Of a stretch of 31,026 bases of DNA, positions 1 to 7,875 are shown piece after piece. Every line of letters starts with the position of its first letter. Position 1 is the stretch's first letter. The position numbers and the translations under genes are program-made. The stretch is from DASUKM01 sp036278735 (lineage in GTDB: Bacteria > Acidobacteriota > Vicinamibacteria > Vicinamibacterales > 2-12-FULL-66-21). The notes beneath the pieces are model-generated. The model was not told the origin of the DNA. It saw only the letters and a program-made list of their open reading frames with translations, and did not search any database. Location of the stretch: the NCBI GenBank assembly GCA_036278735.1, contig DASUKM010000057.1, positions 1 to 31,026 on the forward strand. Direction: 5' to 3'.

Positions 1-1
1 G

Positions 2-358
2 CAAACCCGCGCGCAGCTCGACGCGATTGAAAAGAACCCGCAGCGGATGAAGATGATGCAGGATGCCGTCGATCGGACGAACGCTCAGCGGCGCCAGGAG
101 TACGCGAAGGAGGTCGAGACGTTCGAGCGGGAGCATCCGACGGATCCGAAGCAGGCGATCGTCAGGCGGCTCAAACAGTTCGTCGAGACATGCGGCACCG
201 TCGATTTCGGCGCGAAGCTGAACGCCAGCGGACGCTTCGTCAATCCGGCGTACGAGAAGCAGTCACAGGACTGGAAACTCTGTTACCGGGCCGGACGCGA
301 GCCGGTCGACGCGGGCGTGACGTTCGCGCGGGCGTGGCTGAAGGAACTGGGATCCTGA
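2..358 (+). CDS. Partial conserved protein of unknown function (5' end outside window)
   Basis: The reading frame is open to the window edge, so the gene probably starts upstream; an internal ATG at 47 is the first in the window. The visible 118 or so residues are charged and helical at the start (rich in K, R, E and Q), then carry a compact region with CGTVDFGAKL and WKLCYRAGR followed by a C-terminal FARAWLKEL helix. I do not recognise a named family, and no catalytic motif is evident. The stop codon lies 3 bp before the GTG of the methyltransferase gene, so the two are probably cotranscribed. The two cysteines (in TCGTV and KLCYR) could pair, but this is a guess. Confidence 0.6.
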   Translation, partial: QTRAQLDAIEKNPQRMKMMQDAVDRTNAQRRQEYAKEVETFEREHPTDPKQAIVRRLKQFVETCGTVDFGAKLNASGRFVNPAYEKQSQDWKLCYRAGREPVDAGVTFARAWLKELGS

Positions 359-361
359 CGT

Positions 362-1225
362 GTGGAACGCCTTCTTCCGGATGAACTGAAGCACCTCTGG
401 GGCGAGGTGGACGCGGGGCGCCTGAGCCACGAGGACTTCGCCGCCGCTCAGGATCGCCTGATCGGCGAGTACCGGCAGTTGTGGACCGGCGCGCTGATCC
501 TCCCCGGGGAGCCCGACCTCGAAACGAGCCTGCTGGGCGAGGTGGCCGCGTACGCCGGCGTCGCCGATCTCGCCGAGGTGCGCCGCCGCTGCCAGCAGGC
601 GTCGGCCGCACTCAAGGACGAGTGGCACGAGCACGTCGATGCCGGAAGCCGCGAGTCGGTCGAGCGCTTCTATCACGCGAGCGACGCCTACATCTACGAG
701 TTGATGTGGTGGCACACGCTCGTGGACGACCTCTCGCCGCTCGCCTACGTCGCGGCGCTCGATTTCGGCACGCGTCACGGTTGTCGCCGGTACCTCGACT
801 TCGGGGCGGGGGTCGGTTCGGGCGCCATCCTCTTCGGGCGCCACGGCGACGCCGTCACGATCGCCGACATCAGTGCGCCGCTGCTCGCGTTCAGCCAGTC
901 GCGCCTCGCGCGCCGCGCGATCCCGGCCACGGCGGTCGACCTCACGAGCGAGCCTCTGCCGCGGGCGGCCGTCGATCTCGTGACGGCCATGGATGTCTTC
1001 GAGCACCTGGCGGACCCGGGCGCCACGGTGGACGCGATCGCCGACGCGCTCGTCCCGGGCGGTTTTCTCTTCGGGCGCTTTCACGCGGAACCCGACGAAC
1101 TGCGGCCGCAGCACATCGTGCTCGATTTCTCGCCCGTCTTCCGGCGCCTCGCCGAGCGTGGCTTCCGCGAGGTCTGGCGCGACGAGTGGCTGTGGGGGCA
1201 CCAGGCCTTTCGCAAGGATGGCTGA
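362..1225 (+). CDS. Class I SAM-dependent methyltransferase
   Basis: A 287-residue protein from a GTG start. The N-terminal 130 residues are helical and without a recognised motif. The Rossmann methyltransferase core follows: motif I LDFGAGVGSG at about 145-154 (SAM glycine loop), an acidic residue at the end of strand 2 (D169 in IADIS), and the DVFEHL segment at 211-216, typical of Methyltransf_11/23-like enzymes. LVPGGFLFG (230-238) matches the strand-5 region. The substrate cannot be told from sequence; the N-terminal extension may confer specificity. The gene follows the preceding unknown gene by 3 bp, so translational coupling is likely. No strong ribosome binding site is visible at normal spacing, which agrees with coupling. 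Family assignment is firm, function open. Confidence 0.85.
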   Translation: MERLLPDELKHLWGEVDAGRLSHEDFAAAQDRLIGEYRQLWTGALILPGEPDLETSLLGEVAAYAGVADLAEVRRRCQQASAALKDEWHEHVDAGSRESVERFYHASDAYIYELMWWHTLVDDLSPLAYVAALDFGTRHGCRRYLDFGAGVGSGAILFGRHGDAVTIADISAPLLAFSQSRLARRAIPATAVDLTSEPLPRAAVDLVTAMDVFEHLADPGATVDAIADALVPGGFLFGRFHAEPDELRPQHIVLDFSPVFRRLAERGFREVWRDEWLWGHQAFRKDG

Positions 1226-1269
1226 CGCGGTATAACGGAGGTGCCAGGCGCCCCCGAAGGAGAGTCCGC

Positions 1270-2094
1270 GTGAAGGCTCCCGTTGTCCTCGCCCTCGTCA
1301 TCGCCGCACCGTTCACGGTGCTGGCAGCCACTCGTCCCCATCTCGACAGCCGATGGCGGACCGTGCCCATCACTGTCGACGCGCAGCAAGACGGCTGGCC
1401 GACCAGCGGTCTGACGCCGATCGACAAAGCCCCGTTCGCCGTCGACGTCGTCAACGACGGGTCATCCGTGTACGTGCGTCTCGATAGCTCCGATCCTGAA
1501 GCGCGCGCGCAGATCCAGCGTCAGGGCCTGATTGTCTGGTTCGACCCGGCCGGCGGGACGAAAAAGAGATTCGGCATCCGGTATCCGTACATCGTGCGTC
1601 CGACGGGCTTCGGCGGACGCGGTTTCAGCCGGGGCGGCCAGCCCGGGCCGAACGGCGGCGCGGGCGGTTCGAGTACGGGTCCCGATGCGGTCCCCGGCGA
1701 CGAACCACCGGAACTCGAAGTCCTCGGACCGGCCAAAGACGATGCGCACGAGTTGATGCGCGATCGCGCGCCCGGCATCGAGACGGCCGTCCGGCAGGAA
1801 GAGGGCGTGCTCATTTACGAGATCGAGGTGCCGCTGCAGGCGAGCGGCGACCACCCGTACGCGATTGGGGCGAAGGTCGGTCAAACCATCGGCATCGGCT
1901 TCGAGTCGCCGAAGATCGAGCGGCCGGCGAACAGGACGCGCGGCGGCGGTTTCGGCGGCGGCGGCTTTCGCGGCGGCATGGGCGGACGCCGCGGCGGTGG
2001 GGGCATGGGCCGGCGTGGGGGCGGAGGCAGCGGATTCCAGCCGCCCAAGCCCATCAAGGCGTGGACGACCGTCACGCTTGCGTCGCGGCCCTGA
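1270..2094 (+). CDS. Secreted protein with glycine-rich low-complexity tail, unknown function
   Basis: A 274-residue protein. The GTG at 1270 is chosen because a strong GAAGGAGA Shine-Dalgarno lies just upstream (about 1256-1263) and a signal peptide follows (hydrophobic residues 4-20, ending VLAA). The mature protein has a beta-rich segment (DGWPTSG, VYVRLDSSDP, LIVWFDPAGG) that resembles DOMON or CBM9-like ligand-binding folds, but I would not assign one. Two glycine-rich blocks follow: residues 113-136, and 225-255 made of GGGFGG, GGMGGRRGGG and similar. A larger frame reading through from upstream exists only because of high GC. It is convergent with gluQ, with 13 bp between stops. Envelope location is inferred from the signal peptide. 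Confidence 0.7.
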   Translation: MKAPVVLALVIAAPFTVLAATRPHLDSRWRTVPITVDAQQDGWPTSGLTPIDKAPFAVDVVNDGSSVYVRLDSSDPEARAQIQRQGLIVWFDPAGGTKKRFGIRYPYIVRPTGFGGRGFSRGGQPGPNGGAGGSSTGPDAVPGDEPPELEVLGPAKDDAHELMRDRAPGIETAVRQEEGVLIYEIEVPLQASGDHPYAIGAKVGQTIGIGFESPKIERPANRTRGGGFGGGGFRGGMGGRRGGGGMGRRGGGGSGFQPPKPIKAWTTVTLASRP

Positions 2095-2107
2095 CCCTGA
2101 GCGGTGA

Positions 2108-2995
2108 TCAGCAGATGCGCGCGGCGGCGAGCACGTCGTCGCGCGACCAGCCGCGCGCGCGCAGGTCGGCGATGCCCGTGTCGCGATCCGACTTGCTGAG
2201 TTTCTGCGTCGGCGATTTCATCATGAGCGGATGATGCAGGAACACCGGCGGCCGCTCGCGGCCGAGAAGCCGCGCGAGACGTATCTGCCGCCCGGTCGAC
2301 CCGAGCAAATCGACGCCGCGGACGACGAAATCGATCTGCTGCAGGCAGTCGTCGACGGTCACCGCGAACTGGTACGTCCAGTGGCCGTCCCTGTCGCGCA
2401 CCAGCACGTCCCCGCACTGGTCGGCCGGCGACTGCACCTGCTCGCCGAGCCGCACGTCGACGAACCGTTCGAGCCCGGGATCCATGCGGACGCGCCAGCC
2501 GTACCCGTCGGCGAGCGGCAGCCCGCGCGTGCGGCAGCGGCCGGTGTAGCGCGGCTCATCGCCTGCCGCACGCGTCTGCTGGATCAGACGCCGCGAGCAG
2601 TCGCAGGCGTACACGAGGCCACGCGCGGCCAGTGCCTCGAGTGCCGCACGGTAGATTGAATCGCGATCGCTCTGGCGTCCATCGCACCGCCCGGCCCGGT
2701 AGGACGACGTCGGGTACACGTCGGCGGCGAACCCGAGCCAGTCCAGCGTATCGAGGACGTCGAGTTCGAACTCCGGCCGGCACCGCGCGCGATCGTGGTC
2801 TTCGATCCGGAGGAGCACCCGTCCGTCCACCCGGCGGGCGATGCCCCAGACATACTTTGCGTTGAGCACGTGCCCAAGGTGCAGCCGGCCCGTGGGAGCG
2901 GGCGCGAACCGCGTGAGCGGATGCGGACCGGCGCGGGCCGCGACGCGGGCGAGGATCGTGGTGAAGGTCGCGGCTCTTACCGGGTCGTGCGACAT
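2108..2995 (-). CDS. gluQ: Glutamyl-Q tRNA(Asp) synthetase
   Basis: A 295-residue truncated paralogue of glutamyl-tRNA synthetase lacking the anticodon-binding domain. The family attaches glutamate to the queuosine base at position 34 of tRNA(Asp). Visible signatures are FAPAPTGRLHLGH (HIGH-type motif HLGH at 39-42), the RIEDHDRAR loop at 63-71, and the KLSKS motif at 265-269 (KMSKS type). The zinc site typical of GluQ is present as CDC at 131-133 with Y150 and C154. Length matches the family (about 290-310), whereas a full GltX would be near 470. It functions in the cytoplasm in tRNA modification and implies that the organism makes queuosine. It is convergent with the glycine-rich gene; its start lies about 40 bp from a tandem-repeat array. 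Confidence 0.93.
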   Translation of the reverse strand: MSHDPVRAATFTTILARVAARAGPHPLTRFAPAPTGRLHLGHVLNAKYVWGIARRVDGRVLLRIEDHDRARCRPEFELDVLDTLDWLGFAADVYPTSSYRAGRCDGRQSDRDSIYRAALEALAARGLVYACDCSRRLIQQTRAAGDEPRYTGRCRTRGLPLADGYGWRVRMDPGLERFVDVRLGEQVQSPADQCGDVLVRDRDGHWTYQFAVTVDDCLQQIDFVVRGVDLLGSTGRQIRLARLLGRERPPVFLHHPLMMKSPTQKLSKSDRDTGIADLRARGWSRDDVLAAARIC

Positions 2996-3037
2996 CCTCG
3001 CTGCCTCGCGTCCAGGAGGCGCTCAACCTCTAATCTA

Positions 3038-3160
3038 TATTCCGTGTATTCCGTGTAGTCCGTGGCCGTGTATTCCGTGTATTCCGTGGCCGTGTATTCC
3101 GTGGCCGTGTAGTCCGTGGCCGTGTAGTCCGTGTAGTCCGTGGCCGTGTAGTCCGTGGCC
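3038..3160. repeat. Tandem array with 9- and 15-nt units (TATTCCGTG / TAGTCCGTG plus GGCCGTG)
   Basis: About ten imperfect units are seen. The 9-nt core is TATTCCGTG or TAGTCCGTG, and it is often extended by 6 nt to give a 15-nt unit ending GGCCGTG. The array runs up to the stop codon of the cytochrome gene (CTA at 3160-3162) and lies upstream of gluQ. Unlike the other arrays in the window its period is a multiple of three. Confidence 0.9.
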
Positions 3161-3639
3161 TACTGCAGCGAGCGCATGAACACGATGACGTCGGCGGCGT
3201 CCTGCTTCGTCATGTGGAACCGCGGCATCGGCGGCTTGAGCTGCTGCCCGTCGCGCCCGATGGCCCCCTCCGTCAGCAAGCGCATCGCCTGCGCATCGTC
3301 GTACCCCGGCAGGCCCCGGTTGCGCGGCGCGCGGATCGCCCAGTCGTTCGGCCACGGCGGGTTGAACGGGATGGGAGCGCCATAGAATTCGCGGGACTCG
3401 ATGATGTTCCCCTGCGCGTCGCGCGGCGAGTGGCACTGCACGCACTGGGCGACGTCCTCGACGAGATAGCGGCCGTGCTCGAGATTCCCGGTGATACCCG
3501 CGACCTGCAGCGAGGGCGCCGACGCGGGCGCCTGCTTGGAAGTCTGCGCGGCGGTCGCGGTCGGCGACCCGAGTGGCGCCGTCAGGCCCACGGAGATGAG
3601 CAGCAGGGCGGCACCGGCAATCGCATACGAACTCTGCAT
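3160..3639 (-). CDS. Exported c-type cytochrome, single haem
   Basis: A 159-residue protein with a signal peptide (hydrophobic residues 6-22, likely cleavage near the ATAAQ at 29-33). It has one haem-binding CVQCH motif (C66, C69, H70), preceded by GRYLVEDVAQ as in class I cytochromes of the diheme or alcohol-dehydrogenase subunit type. The second axial ligand is probably M138 in KPPMPRF. The C-terminal helix (KQDAADVIVFMRSLQ) is typical of cytochrome c folds. A good AGGAGG ribosome site lies upstream of the ATG. It should act in periplasmic electron transfer, but no partner oxidoreductase is adjacent, so the electron donor and acceptor are unknown. It is downstream of ADOP permease 1 on the same strand, separated by a repeat array, so cotranscription is uncertain. 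Confidence 0.9.
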   Translation of the reverse strand: MQSSYAIAGAALLLISVGLTAPLGSPTATAAQTSKQAPASAPSLQVAGITGNLEHGRYLVEDVAQCVQCHSPRDAQGNIIESREFYGAPIPFNPPWPNDWAIRAPRNRGLPGYDDAQAMRLLTEGAIGRDGQQLKPPMPRFHMTKQDAADVIVFMRSLQ

Positions 3640-3699
3640 CGAGGATCCCTCCTGCGGGAATTATGTCGCAATCGGTGCAGAAGTCAGAAGTGAAGTCAG

Positions 3700-3808
3700 C
3701 AATCAATCGCCAATCGCCAATCGCCAATCAATCGCCAATCTACAATCCCCCAATCTGCAATCGCCAATCTTCAATCCAAATCGCCACTCGCCAATCGACC
3801 CTCGGCAA
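3700..3808. repeat. Heptameric tandem array, unit CAATCGC (degenerate)
   Basis: Roughly 15 degenerate copies of CAATCGC or close variants (CAATCTA, CAATCTG, CAATCTT), mostly at 7-nt spacing with some shortened to 4 nt. The array ends directly at the stop codon of ADOP permease 1 (TCA at 3809-3811). The same unit reappears at 19786-19849. Confidence 0.88.
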
Positions 3809-6286
3809 TCAGGACTGTCTCAAAACCCTGGCGGGATCGATGTGGGCGGCGCGGCGGGCGGGGAGCCACGCGGCGAGGGCGCCGACGAGGACGAGGACCA
3901 GCGCGGCGCCGGCGAGCGTCAGCGGATCGCGCGGCTCGAGGCCGAAGAGCAGCGCCGCCGTGAAGTGCGCCGCCCAGAGCGACACGAGCGCGCCCGCGAC
4001 GATGCCGGCCGCGACCAGGAGCGCCACGCGCCGGAGCACCAGCGCAATCGCGCCCCCCGGACGCGCCCCGAGCGCCATCCGGATGCCGATCTCGGTCCGG
4101 CGCCGGTTGACCGCCGACGACATCACGCCGTACAACCCGAGCCCGGCGAGCAACAGCGCGAGCGCGCCGAAGAAGCCGGACAACATCGCCAGAATCCGCT
4201 CCTGCGTCGTGGCCGCCCGGATGTCGGCCGCGAGCGGCCGGAACGTCAGCGAGAGATTGGGATCGATCCGGCCGATCGCCTCCGTGACCGCGCGCGTCAG
4301 GAGCGCCGGCGAGCCGCTCGCCGACCGGACGCTGAAGCTCACCTGCGTCTGCGGCCGCGACGCCTGCAGCAGCGGCTGGTACATCGTCGGCGGGACCGGG
4401 TCGCGCAGCGAGTCGTACACGGCATCCTCCACGACGCCGACGATTTCGAGGGACGGTTCCGGTTTGCCCGGTTCCCCTACCGTACGGAGCGTCTGGCCGA
4501 GGGGATTGCGGTGTGCGAAGTACTTGCGGGCGAGCGTCTCGTTGACGAGGATGACGTGCGGGGCCGAGGCCGTATCCCGGGTCGTGATGTCGCGTCCGGC
4601 CACGATCCGCGTGCCGTACGTCGCGAACCACGAAGGGGTCACGAGATTCATGTGGACGTCGCGGTCCTTTTCGGGCAGCGACAGCCCCGCGGGATTCTCG
4701 ATCAGCGTGTCCCAGATGCTGTTGCTGAGCGGCGTGATCGCCGACGCCGCCGCGTGGGTGACGCCGGGCATCGTCGCGAGGTTCTCGCGAATGCGCTCGT
4801 ACAGGGCCGGCAGGGCCGCCGCGTCCGTCGTGCTCCGCTTGGCGTCCGCGTCGACGACGAGCACCGGGCCGGGCTGGAAGCCCAGCTCGACGTGAGCGAG
4901 GCGCGCGAACGTGCGCACGAACAGCCCCGCGCCGACGACGAGCACGAGCGACAGGGCGACCTGCGCCACGACGAGCAGGTTGCCGAAGCTGCCGCGCCCT
5001 TCGCCGACGACCGCGCGTCCCTGCTCCTTGAGCGCGTCGTTCGGCTGCGCCCGCCGGGCCCGCAGCGCGGGCACGATCCCGAAGAGGACGGCGGTCCCGA
5101 TCCCGACGGCCGCGGTGAACCCGAGCACGCGCCAGTCGAGCGGCAGATCCAGCCGCACGGTGTCGGTCGCGGTCGAGAGCTGACGGACGAGCAGCCGTCC
5201 GCCCCAGGCGGCGAACACGAGCCCAAGCAGCGCGCCCCCTCCCGACAGCACGAGGCTTTCCGTCAGGAGCTGTCGTGCGAGGCGCCACCCCGATGCCCCG
5301 AGTGCCGCCCGCACGCTCAGCTCGTGACGCCGGGCCGCCGCGCGCGCCAGTTGCAGGTTCGCGATGTTCGCGCAGGCGATCAGGAGCACGAGGACGACGA
5401 CCGCCATCAGCGTCAGCAGCGGTTGGCGATACTGGCGTTCGAGCGACGCCGGCCCGTTCGCCGCTGCCCGTAGCGTGAACCCCTCGGAGAGGTAGCGCGG
5501 CAGGTCCTGCGGTCGGTAGTTTGGCGGGATCGTGGCCTGGCGCATTTGCGGCTGGACGCCGCGGAGCGCGTGCGTCGCCTGGTCGATGGTCTGGCCCGGT
5601 TTGAGCCGTGCCATCACCCGCAGCCACCACCACGACCGCTCGTCGAGCGCGCTCTCGCCGGCCGCCCGCATCAACGGCTCGACGCCGATCGGCACCGCCA
5701 CGTCGAACGGCCGCCCCTGCGCAAGGCCGGTGAACGAGGGGGGCGTGACGCCGATGATCCTGAAGGACACGCGATCGAGCAGGATGGAGCGGCCGACGAC
5801 ATCCGCCGCGCCGCGGAAGTGGCGCTGCCAGAACGCATAGCTGATGACCGCGATCGGCCCGTCCTTCCCGCCGCGCCGGACGTCGTCGGCGGGCGTGAAC
5901 GTCCGGCCGAGGATCGCGTGTACCCCCAGCACGTCGAAATACCCGCCGCTTGCCATCGTGCCGTTGACGGGCTGCGCCTCGCCGCCGCTCGCGAGATTGA
6001 ACTGCTGCGACGAGAACGCGAAGGCGCCCTCGAAGAGCTGAGGATCGCGGGCCCGCAGCTGTTCCCAGAGCGGATTCGTCCACGACCCGCGCGTCGTGCC
6101 GGCGAGCACCTGGACGAGCCGCTGTGGCTCGTGTACGGGCAGCGCCCGCAGCATCAGGGTATTCAACAGCGAGAACATCGCCGTGTTGGCGCCGATCCCG
6201 AGTGCCAGCGAGAGCACCGCCATCGTGCTGACGATCGGGGTCGCGGTGAGGGTTCGCCAGGCGTGGCGCAGGTCGGAGCTGTTCAT
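3809..6286 (-). CDS. ADOP-type MacB/FtsX duplicated permease
   Basis: An 825-residue membrane protein with the layout of the acidobacterial duplicated orphan permease family: an N-terminal membrane helix (about 18-45, including LSLALGIGANTAMFSLLN), a periplasmic MacB_PCD domain (about 50-270), an FtsX permease domain (about 285-415, with LLIACANIANLQLARAAARRHE), a second helix and MacB_PCD domain (from about 435), and a C-terminal FtsX domain ending LPARRAAHIDPARVLRQS. MacB-like permeases couple an ATPase to periplasmic work on peptides, lipoproteins or macrolides. These orphan forms have no ATP-binding gene beside them, as here. The substrate is unknown. A perfect inverted repeat at 6301-6316 lies 14 bp before the ATG and may be an operator. 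Confidence 0.93.
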   Translation of the reverse strand: MNSSDLRHAWRTLTATPIVSTMAVLSLALGIGANTAMFSLLNTLMLRALPVHEPQRLVQVLAGTTRGSWTNPLWEQLRARDPQLFEGAFAFSSQQFNLASGGEAQPVNGTMASGGYFDVLGVHAILGRTFTPADDVRRGGKDGPIAVISYAFWQRHFRGAADVVGRSILLDRVSFRIIGVTPPSFTGLAQGRPFDVAVPIGVEPLMRAAGESALDERSWWWLRVMARLKPGQTIDQATHALRGVQPQMRQATIPPNYRPQDLPRYLSEGFTLRAAANGPASLERQYRQPLLTLMAVVVLVLLIACANIANLQLARAAARRHELSVRAALGASGWRLARQLLTESLVLSGGGALLGLVFAAWGGRLLVRQLSTATDTVRLDLPLDWRVLGFTAAVGIGTAVLFGIVPALRARRAQPNDALKEQGRAVVGEGRGSFGNLLVVAQVALSLVLVVGAGLFVRTFARLAHVELGFQPGPVLVVDADAKRSTTDAAALPALYERIRENLATMPGVTHAAASAITPLSNSIWDTLIENPAGLSLPEKDRDVHMNLVTPSWFATYGTRIVAGRDITTRDTASAPHVILVNETLARKYFAHRNPLGQTLRTVGEPGKPEPSLEIVGVVEDAVYDSLRDPVPPTMYQPLLQASRPQTQVSFSVRSASGSPALLTRAVTEAIGRIDPNLSLTFRPLAADIRAATTQERILAMLSGFFGALALLLAGLGLYGVMSSAVNRRRTEIGIRMALGARPGGAIALVLRRVALLVAAGIVAGALVSLWAAHFTAALLFGLEPRDPLTLAGAALVLVLVGALAAWLPARRAAHIDPARVLRQS

Positions 6287-6300
6287 GGCGGCGAGTATGC

Positions 6301-6316
6301 TACGAAGAAATTCGTA
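6301..6316. promoter_or_regulatory. Inverted repeat upstream of ADOP permease 1, candidate operator
   Basis: TACGAA-gaaa-TTCGTA is a perfect 6-bp inverted repeat with a 4-bp spacer, ending 14 bp upstream of the permease start. ADOP genes are often controlled by PadR repressors that bind short dyads. No regulator is adjacent, so the link is inferred from position only. Confidence 0.4.
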
Positions 6317-6333
6317 CTGTCAATCCGATCCCC

Positions 6334-6386
6334 GTCAGGCCTGACCCACATGCCGGGTGGTGTGGGTCAGCCCTTTCTGGGCTGAC
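6334..6386. repeat. Compound REP-like palindromes with GTGGGTCAG core
   Basis: Three nested or overlapping dyads: GTCAGGCCTGAC (6334-6345), TGACCCACA paired with TGTGGGTCA (6342-6350 with 6361-6369), and GTCAGCCC-TTTCT-GGGCTGAC (6366-6386). The GTGG immediately before the last hairpin is like the 5' tetranucleotide of REP sequences. It lies between the lipoprotein gene and ADOP permease 1, both reverse, so it may also act as a terminator. Confidence 0.65.
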
Positions 6387-6425
6387 CGGTGCGATAGGGA
6401 TTGGACGGCCCGCGGCCGGGAAGGT

Positions 6426-6908
6426 TTATTTCTTGACGGTTTCGGTGCCGCTGACCGGGATGCCGCAGACCGTGCCCGAGTACGCGACCGCGACGTTCCC
6501 GGAACTGTCGGGGGTGGCGGTGCCGTTGGCGAACGTGAACGGGCAGTTCACCCCCCCCTGGCTGACGAGCCCTTGCGCGCCCCACGCCAGCGATCCGCCC
6601 GACAGCGTCCCCGAGCCGGTGCCGGTGACGTTGATGTTGCCGCCGCACGTGCCGGCGAACGTGACGTTCGCGCTCGTGCTGCTGACCGGCGTCACGGTGT
6701 ACTGCACGTTCCCGCAGCCGGTTGCCGGAGTCGAGGCCGTCATCGACGTCCAGGTGCCGGCAAACTGGTCCATGTTGACCGTCGGCGTCGTGGGCGAGGT
6801 CGGCGTCGAGCTCGACGATTTGTCGGAGCTCGAGTTGAACAGACCACAGCCGGCCGTCAGCGCGCACGCGAGCCCGAACGCCGCGGCGGCCGAAAGGTAG
6901 TACCGCAT
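6426..6908 (-). CDS. Small putative lipoprotein, unknown function
   Basis: A 160-residue protein. The ATG at 6908 is chosen over an upstream in-frame start because GGAGGT sits at 6912-6917. The N-terminus (MRYYLSAAAA then FGLACALTAGC) is a lipoprotein-type signal peptide with the lipid-modified cysteine at 21, although T at -3 is not the best lipobox residue. A Ser/Thr/Pro-rich linker (25-44) follows. The rest is beta-rich, with a QFAGTWTS opening and four cysteines (65, 88, 122, 148) that could make two disulfides. This layout looks like a small lipocalin- or META-like beta barrel, but no family is recognised. It is divergent from the SDR gene. Confidence 0.75.
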   Translation of the reverse strand: MRYYLSAAAAFGLACALTAGCGLFNSSSDKSSSSTPTSPTTPTVNMDQFAGTWTSMTASTPATGCGNVQYTVTPVSSTSANVTFAGTCGGNINVTGTGSGTLSGGSLAWGAQGLVSQGGVNCPFTFANGTATPDSSGNVAVAYSGTVCGIPVSGTETVKK

Positions 6909-7004
6909 GGGACCTCCACGAAAAGCGGGGAACACTTCCCCTGACTCCTATCGGTCGCGGCGGCCGTGGACTGTAGCGAGATGCCGGGTGCGGCGCCTCT
7001 CGCA

Positions 7005-7010
7005 TATACT
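7005..7010 (+). promoter_or_regulatory. Possible -10 element (TATACT) before the SDR gene
   Basis: TATACT stands out in an otherwise GC-rich 185-bp divergent intergenic region between the lipoprotein and SDR starts. No convincing -35 hexamer is seen at 17 bp, so support is weak. Confidence 0.25.
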
Positions 7011-7093
7011 TCAGAGCTGCCCATGACCTTCGACGGCGTCCTCCCCCCTCCCCACTCGAGCCACCGATGCCGGCGCGGTCAGGAAGGATGCGA

Positions 7094-7873
7094 ATGGATC
7101 TCGGTCTGAAGGGAAAGGTGGCGATGGTGGCGGGCGCGAGCCGCGGCCTCGGCTATGCGGTCGCCGAAGCGCTGGCCCGGGAAGGGGCGCGCGTCTCGAT
7201 GTCGTCGACGGATCGGGACGCCATCGCGGCGGCCGCCGGCCGGCTCGGCGGCGAGACGCTGGGCACCGTCGTCGACGTGCGCAATCCCGACCAGATCACC
7301 AAGTGGACCGACGAGACCGTCGCGCGCTTTGGCGGCGTCGACCTGCTGTTCACCAACTCCGGCGGTCCCCCCGCCGGCCCGGCGCTCGCCTTCGACGACG
7401 CGGCGTGGCAGAACGCGGCGGATCTGCTGCTGTTCAGCGCGATCCGGATGGTGCGGGCGGTGATCCCGTCGATGAAGGTGCGCGGCGGCGGCGCCATCCT
7501 GATGTCGACGTCGTCGTCGGTCAAGGAGCCGATCCCCAGTCTGGCCCTCTCGAACGTCCTGCGGGCCTCCGTCTCGTCGCTCGCCAAGACGCTGTCGCTG
7601 GAGCTGGCTGGCGATCGCATCCGCGTCAACCAGATCATTCCCGGCCGCATCGACACCGCGCGCGTGCGTCATCTCGACGAGATCAACGCGAAGAAGCAGG
7701 GCATCACGAACGAGCAGGCGAAGCAGAAGGCGATCGACGCGATCCCGTCCGGCCGGTACGGCGAACCGCCGGAGTTCGGCCGGGTCGCGGCGTTCATGCT
7801 CTCGGATGCCGCCGAGTACATGACGGGCGCGACCGTTCAGGTGGACGGCGGCGCCATGCGGGGAGTGCTGTAG
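7094..7873 (+). CDS. Divergent short-chain dehydrogenase/reductase lacking the YxxxK pair
   Basis: A 259-residue SDR. The ATG at 7094 is preferred because AGGAAGG (7081-7087) lies at proper spacing; in-frame starts at 7067 and 7088 are possible. The Rossmann glycine motif GASRGLG is at 14-20, NSGG at 88-91 (equivalent to NNAG), and IIPGRIDT at about 181-188 (PG motif). The C-terminal VQVDGGAMRG is standard. At the catalytic position the usual YxxxK is replaced by SNVLR (S153, R157), so the active-site Tyr and Lys are both missing. This matches a known FabG-like but non-canonical SDR subgroup whose activity is uncertain. The proline dehydrogenase start is 2 bp after its stop, so the two form an operon. 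Confidence 0.88.
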   Translation: MDLGLKGKVAMVAGASRGLGYAVAEALAREGARVSMSSTDRDAIAAAAGRLGGETLGTVVDVRNPDQITKWTDETVARFGGVDLLFTNSGGPPAGPALAFDDAAWQNAADLLLFSAIRMVRAVIPSMKVRGGGAILMSTSSSVKEPIPSLALSNVLRASVSSLAKTLSLELAGDRIRVNQIIPGRIDTARVRHLDEINAKKQGITNEQAKQKAIDAIPSGRYGEPPEFGRVAAFMLSDAAEYMTGATVQVDGGAMRGVL

Positions 7874-7875
7874 CG

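Noticed and set aside
3038..3160. A repetitive peptide (IPC/SPWPC or HGLHG repeats) encoded by the 9/15-nt array
   Set aside because: The repeat stays open in several frames because its period is a multiple of three, but there is no start context and no conserved neighbouring sequence.
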